From: Microcaldota archaeon
GTDB lineage: Archaea > Micrarchaeota > Micrarchaeia > Norongarragalinales > UBA8480
NCBI GenBank assembly: GCA_023247085.1
Contig: JAHFHC010000028.1
Span: 1-9,178 of the forward strand
Direction: 5' to 3'
DNA length: 9,178 nucleotides
The position numbers and the translations under genes were made by a program. Of this stretch, positions 6,225 to 9,178 are shown one piece after another. Below the pieces are notes generated by a model. It had not been told where the DNA came from and did not search any database. It saw nothing but the letters and a program-made list of their open reading frames with translations. Every line of letters begins with the position of its first letter. Position 1 is the first letter of the stretch.

Positions 6225-6620
6225 TTACACTACTGAAGGCGCGATTGAGATTACTTTTGGAAAGCGATCTGCAAGTTCTCTGCTTATGCAACCTTTGATT
6301 TCAGTTCCCCTTGGGAGGTTTTGGTCGTCTATTAAGACGCATGCATTATCTTCAAATTTTATGCGCATTTTTCCTCTGCGGAATTCTTTTTTTTGGCGCG
6401 TAATTACGGCTAATTCTTTTTTGCCAACCATTTCTGATTTGCCTTTTTTTATTGAAACACGCACTACGTCGCCGATTCCTGCTGACGGGACTTTTCTTAA
6501 TCTGGCTTTTGCGCCAATTACTCCAATTATTTGCACTATTTTAGCTCCGCTGTTGTCGTCACAGACGAGCCTTGAATTTATCATAAGTGTTTTGGTTATT
6601 CTAGCCGGTATTGCTTGCAT
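6225..6620 (-). CDS. rpl14: Large-subunit ribosomal protein uL14 (L14P)
   Basis: A 131-aa protein of the intersubunit face of the 50S subunit, next to eL19 and uL3. It shows the archaeal start (I-x-x-R-I-T-K-T-L, then SRLVCDDNSGAK at 16-27), the KVPSAGIGDVVRVSIKKGK segment, and the conserved FEDNACVLID near 90-98, ending KVISIAPSVV. Start ATG 6620 overlaps the uS17 gene by 20 nt. The overlap is believable because GTGA (6627-6630) sits 6 nt upstream and the residues before M13 align with the family N-terminus. Length is normal. Confidence 0.95.
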   Translation of the reverse strand: MQAIPARITKTLMINSRLVCDDNSGAKIVQIIGVIGAKARLRKVPSAGIGDVVRVSIKKGKSEMVGKKELAVITRQKKEFRRGKMRIKFEDNACVLIDDQNLPRGTEIKGCISRELADRFPKVISIAPSVV

Positions 6621-6906
6621 TTGAAATCACTTTGGTTATTACATGTGCTTTGGTCTTGCTAAGTTTCCTGCATTCAGATACTTCTACGGTGTCTCCTTCT
6701 TTTACAGTTATGCAGCTTGGAACGTGGCAGTGTATTTTACTTCTTCGTTTTTCTAATCGTTCGTATTTGCGTACTTTTCGTGTGTAGTCAATTGCTACTA
6801 CTGCGCTTTTCTTTTCTTTTGCACTGATTACAATTCCCGAGAACGTGGAACCGCGTAGGCTAAGTGTGCCATGCGTTTGGCATTTGTCGTCATTGCATTG
6901 AGTCAT
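6601..6906 (-). CDS. rps17: Small-subunit ribosomal protein uS17 (S17P)
   Basis: A 101-aa primary 16S rRNA-binding protein with an OB fold. The archaeal N-terminus with C4, C9 and H12 (CNDDKCQTHG, 4-13) is clear, followed by GIVISAKEKKSAVVAIDY, the basic YERLEKRRSKIHCHVPSC (48-65), and GDTVEVSECRKLSKTKAHVI (71-90). Start ATG 6906; GAGG (6920-6923) is 13 nt upstream and overlaps the TGA of rnp1. The last 20 nt are shared with uL14. Confidence 0.96.
   Translation of the reverse strand: MTQCNDDKCQTHGTLSLRGSTFSGIVISAKEKKSAVVAIDYTRKVRKYERLEKRRSKIHCHVPSCITVKEGDTVEVSECRKLSKTKAHVITKVISNASNTG
6627..6630 (-). promoter_or_regulatory. Ribosome binding site of uL14 inside uS17
   Basis: GTGA (AAGTGA with the two bases before it) lies 6 nt before ATG 6620, within the uS17 coding sequence. 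It supports the 20-nt gene overlap over the downstream ATG at 6584. Confidence 0.6.
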
Positions 6907-6921
6907 TTTTTTATGTAAGCC

Positions 6922-7209
6922 TCATTTTATTGATAGGATTTTTTTCGTCCTGTCTTCTGGTTTACCAATTGTAGAACGCCCGTCAACTTGTACGTCATTG
7001 ATGAGAAAAACGCTGCTGGATTTTGGAATTCGCTTTTGGCCAGTCGGCGTTCTTACTACGAAAGTATTCGTAGTTTCGTCTATTATTTCACCTTGTACTT
7101 TGAGCAGATCTTTGCAGGTGCTTTTGACCACCTTTAATTGTTTTCCAATTAATTCGCCTTGTAAAAGGCGTTTGATCGGTTCCTGCTTTTGATTGCTTGA
7201 TAAAGCCAA
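6922..7209 (-). CDS. rnp1: RNase P protein component 1 (Rpp29/Pop4)
   Basis: A 95-aa homologue of archaeal Rpp29, which with Rpp21 supports the RNase P RNA in cutting the 5' leader from pre-tRNA. It has the Sm-like fold signatures: GELIGKQLKVVKST (18-31), GEIIDETTNTFVVRT (40-54), QKRIPKSSSVF (58-68), then V-D-G-R (75-78) and G-K-P-E-D-R (82-87). Its place between eIF1 and uS17 is typical for archaea. Length is normal. The only conventional start that gives a complete domain is TTG at 7209; no ATG or GTG occurs between the in-frame stop near 7237 and the core domain, and no Shine-Dalgarno motif precedes the TTG. A leaderless or very short-leader mRNA from the upstream AT-rich motif would explain this, but that is an inference. 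Confidence 0.93.
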   Translation of the reverse strand: MALSSNQKQEPIKRLLQGELIGKQLKVVKSTCKDLLKVQGEIIDETTNTFVVRTPTGQKRIPKSSSVFLINDVQVDGRSTIGKPEDRTKKILSIK

Positions 7210-7218
7210 GATGTTGAT

Positions 7219-7241
7219 TTTGTATAAACCCCGCTTTTAAA
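7219..7241 (-). promoter_or_regulatory. Possible internal promoter before rnp1
   Basis: On the minus strand TTTAAAAGC (7233-7241) is followed by TTATACAAA (7219-7227). Both resemble archaeal TATA elements. A TATA role for the first would put the transcript start near 7212, just before TTG 7209; the second would put it inside the gene. The same two strings, in the same order, precede eIF1. Confidence 0.35.
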
Positions 7242-7246
7242 ACGGG
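7230..7246 (-). other. Hairpin in the eIF1-rnp1 gap
   Basis: The minus-strand RNA CCCGUUUUAAAAGCGGG can form a 7-bp stem (four G-C pairs, one U-G, two U-A) with a UAA triloop. No U-run follows, so it is not a classical terminator. It could be an RNA processing or pausing site, or at DNA level an operator over the TTTTAAAA core. It lies in the widest gap of the operon. Confidence 0.5.
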
Positions 7247-7273
7247 AGATGCGAATGTTATGTTTAAACTGAT

Positions 7274-7588
7274 TCAGCGTTCTCGAGTTATTGTGATTGT
7301 CTCTTCAGGGTATCCGAGCAAAATGAGGAGTTCCTTTGTTTTGCCAACGTGGTCGCCTTGGAGAACTATTAAACCATCTTTTGAACTTCCACCACATGCG
7401 AGTTTATGTTTTAAACTCTTTGCAGTTTCTCGCAGTGCTTCTCCGGAAAGCCCTTCTACGATTGTTACAAGTCGGTTGAATCGCTTTTTGGTTGAATATA
7501 TTTTTATTGATTGCGTGGTTTGTTTCGCAATCGACTGGCAGGCGCATATATCTAATGGCAAGCCACATTTTGGACAGATCTCTGACAT
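7274..7588 (-). CDS. Translation initiation factor aIF1 (eIF1/SUI1)
   Basis: A 104-aa SUI1-family factor that binds the small subunit near the P site and checks start-codon selection. The archaeal N-terminal zinc ribbon is present (C5-x2-C8-x6-C15-x-C17), followed by the SUI1 fold: strand RFNRLVTIVEGL, helix ALRETAKSLKHKLACGG, KDGLIVLQGDH (70-80, with the invariant GDH) and LLILLGYPEETI (87-98). Start ATG 7588 is set by the family N-terminus M-S-x-I-C-P-x-C-G-L-P. The frame is open further upstream but that would run far into uL29. AGAGGT lies 15 nt upstream beyond an A-run, which is rather distant. Position between uL29 and rnp1 is the usual archaeal one. Confidence 0.96.
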   Translation of the reverse strand: MSEICPKCGLPLDICACQSIAKQTTQSIKIYSTKKRFNRLVTIVEGLSGEALRETAKSLKHKLACGGSSKDGLIVLQGDHVGKTKELLILLGYPEETITITRER

Positions 7589-7610
7589 GAAATTTTTTTT
7601 TAAACCTCTA

Positions 7611-7648
7611 TTTGTATAATGATACTTGGAAAAATGATTGCTTTTAAA
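7611..7648 (-). promoter_or_regulatory. Possible internal promoter before eIF1
   Basis: In the 55-nt gap after uL29 the minus strand carries TTTAAAAGC (7640-7648, overlapping the uL29 stop) and TTATACAAA (7611-7619). The second is 25-30 nt before ATG 7588, the spacing of a TATA box for a leaderless or nearly leaderless transcript. No transcript data are available, so this is a pattern match only. Confidence 0.35.
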
Positions 7649-7832
7649 CCTTTGTTGCGGAATTTTGGTAGTTATAAATGCGACTTTTGAGTCTGCGTAG
7701 CTCTTTTTTCTTTGCAGTGTTTTTGTCGCGCACAGCATGTGTTCTTTTTAGTTCAGATTCTGTTTCAGCTAGTTTTGCAGCTAGTTCTGTTTTTGACATT
7801 GTTTTGAGTTGTTTTTTTCTAATGATTGCCAT
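7644..7832 (-). CDS. rpl29: Large-subunit ribosomal protein uL29 (L29P)
   Basis: A 62-aa helical-hairpin protein at the peptide exit of the 50S subunit, part of the docking area for the signal recognition particle. The pattern is two basic, Leu/Lys/Glu-rich helices: MSKTELAAKLAETESELKR (12-30) and TAKKKELRRLKSRIYNY (39-55), matching the family's L..EL..LK.EL..L and R.IRR.IAR.. arrangement. Start ATG 7832 is 11 nt after the uS3 stop with no obvious Shine-Dalgarno motif, so translation probably depends on uS3. Position between uS3 and eIF1 confirms the weak sequence signature. Confidence 0.92.
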   Translation of the reverse strand: MAIIRKKQLKTMSKTELAAKLAETESELKRTHAVRDKNTAKKKELRRLKSRIYNYQNSATKV

Positions 7833-7843
7833 TTGATTTGTTT

Positions 7844-8701
7844 TCAGCTCGTGGTTGTTTGAGGAACTGGAGTTGCAGAAGCAACTGGTGCGTCTACTGC
7901 AGTTGTGCTAGCTTGGTCTTCTGAAGGTACTGCTTCGGGTTTAGCAGGTGTTTCTGTTGCGGTTACTGTTTCTGTTTTGGTTTCAGTTTTTGCCTCTTTT
8001 GGTTTAGCTGGTTTTTTGCGTGCGACGCGTTTCTTTGCAGCTGGCTTTGCCTCTTCTATTGCTTGTTTTTCTGTTTCTTCAGCAAGTGGTTCCGTGGGAA
8101 TAACTAATTTTGAAACGTCTACGTTGTCTGCAAACATTGTGCCTGGTGGAGCGATTTTAACTGTGATTCCAACTGCACCTGCTTTTAAGTATGATGTGAA
8201 TTTGCCAACTCCCATTTTCTTTGATTCTTCGCCTGATTTTTTCAAGAATCCTGCACGTATAGTTGTTGACTTGGCTTTTCCACCTTTTCCAACTAGTTTG
8301 CCTGCTGCGCGGATTTCTGCGCCAATTGCGCCTGCTGACATTATTTCGCGTAATGCAAAGCGCATTGCGGTTTTAGCGTTGCCTTTTGTTTCAAGTTGCC
8401 TGCCAATTTTCTCAGCCATTAGTTTGGCGTCAAGTGAAGGTTGCGCTACTTCTATAACTTCAATTTGTGGGTTTTCGACACCGTAATTTTTTTGTAAACT
8501 ATCTGAAATGTCTTTTATTGTTTGGCCTTTTTTACCAACTACGAGGCCAGGGCGGCGTACGGTTATTGCGATTCTGGTTGCGATTGGGGTTTTTTGAATA
8601 TCAATTGAAGATACGCCAGCATTAACGAGTTCTCTTTGTAAAAATTCTTTGATGCTGAAATCAACGATTGCTTTTTGAATAAATTTTTTCTCACTGGCCA
8701 T
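7844..8701 (-). CDS. rps3: Small-subunit ribosomal protein uS3 with long C-terminal tail
   Basis: A 285-aa protein of the 30S head at the mRNA entry tunnel. The N-terminal type II KH domain is clear, with the GKKG loop at 56-59 in RRPGLVVGKKGQTI. The C-terminal domain runs to about residue 206 (MRFALREIMSAGAIGAEIRAAGKL, then GAVGITVKIAPPGT at 175-188). Residues 207-285 form a low-complexity tail: first Glu/Lys/Ala/Pro, then Thr/Glu repeats (K-T-E-T type), then Ala/Pro/Thr/Val. Archaeal uS3 is usually near 210 residues, so about 75-80 are extra and probably disordered. ATG 8701 overlaps the uL22 stop region by 11 nt; AGAGGT lies 8 nt upstream. Confidence 0.95.
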   Translation of the reverse strand: MASEKKFIQKAIVDFSIKEFLQRELVNAGVSSIDIQKTPIATRIAITVRRPGLVVGKKGQTIKDISDSLQKNYGVENPQIEVIEVAQPSLDAKLMAEKIGRQLETKGNAKTAMRFALREIMSAGAIGAEIRAAGKLVGKGGKAKSTTIRAGFLKKSGEESKKMGVGKFTSYLKAGAVGITVKIAPPGTMFADNVDVSKLVIPTEPLAEETEKQAIEEAKPAAKKRVARKKPAKPKEAKTETKTETVTATETPAKPEAVPSEDQASTTAVDAPVASATPVPQTTTS

Positions 8702-9178
8702 TTGCTTTTACCTCTACGTGTTTTTTCTCTTGGTGGGTTTCGGTGGATTTAAGTGCGTTTTCTTTTTTTTCATGCGCGTGTGTTTTTTCAGTTGAATGAA
8801 CATGCGCTGGTTTAACAGGTTCTTTTACTGCGTGTGCAGTGTTTTTAGTGGAAGCGGATTTTATTTTTTCTTTTGCTGATTGAACTGGCGCTGCTTTTGT
8901 TTTAGTGTGCTTTTCTGCAAGTGTAATTTCTACCCAGCAAGTTACGTATTTGCTTGCAACGGATTGCTTGCCGTATCCTAGGATGACTCCGCTTGCCCAA
9001 TATTTTCTGTAGCGCATTAGTGCGTTTTGCTTGTGTGCTGATGCGGCTTTTATGTAAAGTGAATTTTTGTCGAGTCCTTTATTTCCTGCATTTGCAACGG
9101 CGTTGCGTAGCAAAGCAAGTGTCAGTTTTGCCTCTTTTTTTGGATAGCGACCTTTTTTGCCGCCGAGTTCACTTCGGT
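8691..9178 (-). CDS. rpl22: Large-subunit ribosomal protein uL22 with His/Lys-rich tail (5' end outside window)
   Basis: The frame is open to the right edge, so the N-terminus is missing; 161 residues are visible. The first visible residues, R-S-E-L-G-G-K-K-G-R-Y-P-K-K-E-A, match the archaeal uL22 segment before the helix LLRNAVANAGNKGL; then D-K-N-S-L-Y-I-K-A-A-S-A-H-K follows as in the family (LD...L.I..A.A..). The tunnel hairpin (about 8915-9020) is divergent: the usual PRA.GRA motif is replaced by RYRKYWASGVILGYGKQS. The family strand resumes with WVEITLAE. The last 73 residues (8694-8912) are a low-complexity tail rich in Lys, Ala, Thr and Glu with eight His. The protein assembles early into 50S and lines the exit tunnel. 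Its stop overlaps uS3. Confidence 0.92.
   Translation of the reverse strand, partial: RSELGGKKGRYPKKEAKLTLALLRNAVANAGNKGLDKNSLYIKAASAHKQNALMRYRKYWASGVILGYGKQSVASKYVTCWVEITLAEKHTKTKAAPVQSAKEKIKSASTKNTAHAVKEPVKPAHVHSTEKTHAHEKKENALKSTETHQEKKHVEVKANGQ
8710..8715 (-). promoter_or_regulatory. Ribosome binding site of uS3 inside uL22
   Basis: AGAGGT lies 8 nt before ATG 8701, in the last codons of uL22. It is the best canonical Shine-Dalgarno match in the window and supports the 11-nt gene overlap. Confidence 0.65.

Noticed and set aside
7589-7738. N-terminal extension of eIF1 starting at 7738
   Set aside because: The frame is open but would overlap uL29 by about 95 nt. The family start M-S-x-I-C-P-x-C lies at 7588.
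7905-8486. Open frame of 193 codons on the plus strand opposite uS3
   Set aside because: The Ala/Val/Ser-rich translation is the complement of the low-complexity uS3 tail and KH region; no initiation signal.
1-9178. A novel defence, mobile or metabolic system
   Set aside because: All 20 coding regions are assigned to known families. There are no integrase or transposase signatures, long direct repeats, CRISPR units or tRNA-like folds, and almost no spare non-coding space.

Overview
The window is an archaeal ribosomal-protein operon: the S10/spc-type cluster, read on the minus strand, with one unrelated membrane-protein gene converging on its 3' end. Archaeal origin is clear from genes with no bacterial counterpart (eL19, eL32, eS4, eIF1/SUI1, the RNase P protein Rpp29), from archaeal forms of the universal proteins (uS17, uL6, uS8, uL24, uL14), and from gene order. 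The DNA is AT-rich, genes overlap or abut, and several proteins are somewhat short, which suggests a small-genome archaeon, possibly of the DPANN kind. That lineage guess is an inference and I cannot fix the phylum from this window.

Layout in the direction of transcription (high to low coordinates): uL22 (5' part outside the window), uS3, uL29, translation initiation factor eIF1, RNase P subunit Rpp29 (rnp1), uS17, uL14, uL24, eS4, uL5, uS14 (only 51 aa), uS8, uL6, eL32, eL19, uL18, uS5, uL30, uL15. Nineteen genes run without interruption. Most junctions are overlaps or gaps under 25 nt. The larger gaps are before eIF1 (55 nt), before rnp1 (64 nt), before uL24 (52 nt) and before eS4 (39 nt). 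The first two carry the same pair of AT-rich motifs and may be internal promoters; the third holds a tandem 12-bp repeat. After uL15, where archaea usually have secY, the cluster stops, and a plus-strand DedA-family membrane protein gene (52-657) ends 14 nt from the uL15 stop.

The genes supply both ribosomal subunits (small: uS3, uS17, eS4, uS14, uS8, uS5; large: the rest), an initiation factor that works on the small subunit, and a subunit of the tRNA 5'-processing enzyme, so the operon couples ribosome assembly, initiation and tRNA maturation. Many start codons follow a G(G)TGA motif and an A-rich spacer, often with the upstream stop codon in or next to the motif. The least ordinary features are the long low-complexity tails on uL22 and uS3, a divergent tunnel-hairpin segment in uL22, the absence of secY, and the motif pair around eIF1. 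I see no mobile element, CRISPR array, tRNA, rRNA or novel defence or metabolic system. No gene-free stretch exceeds about 65 bases.
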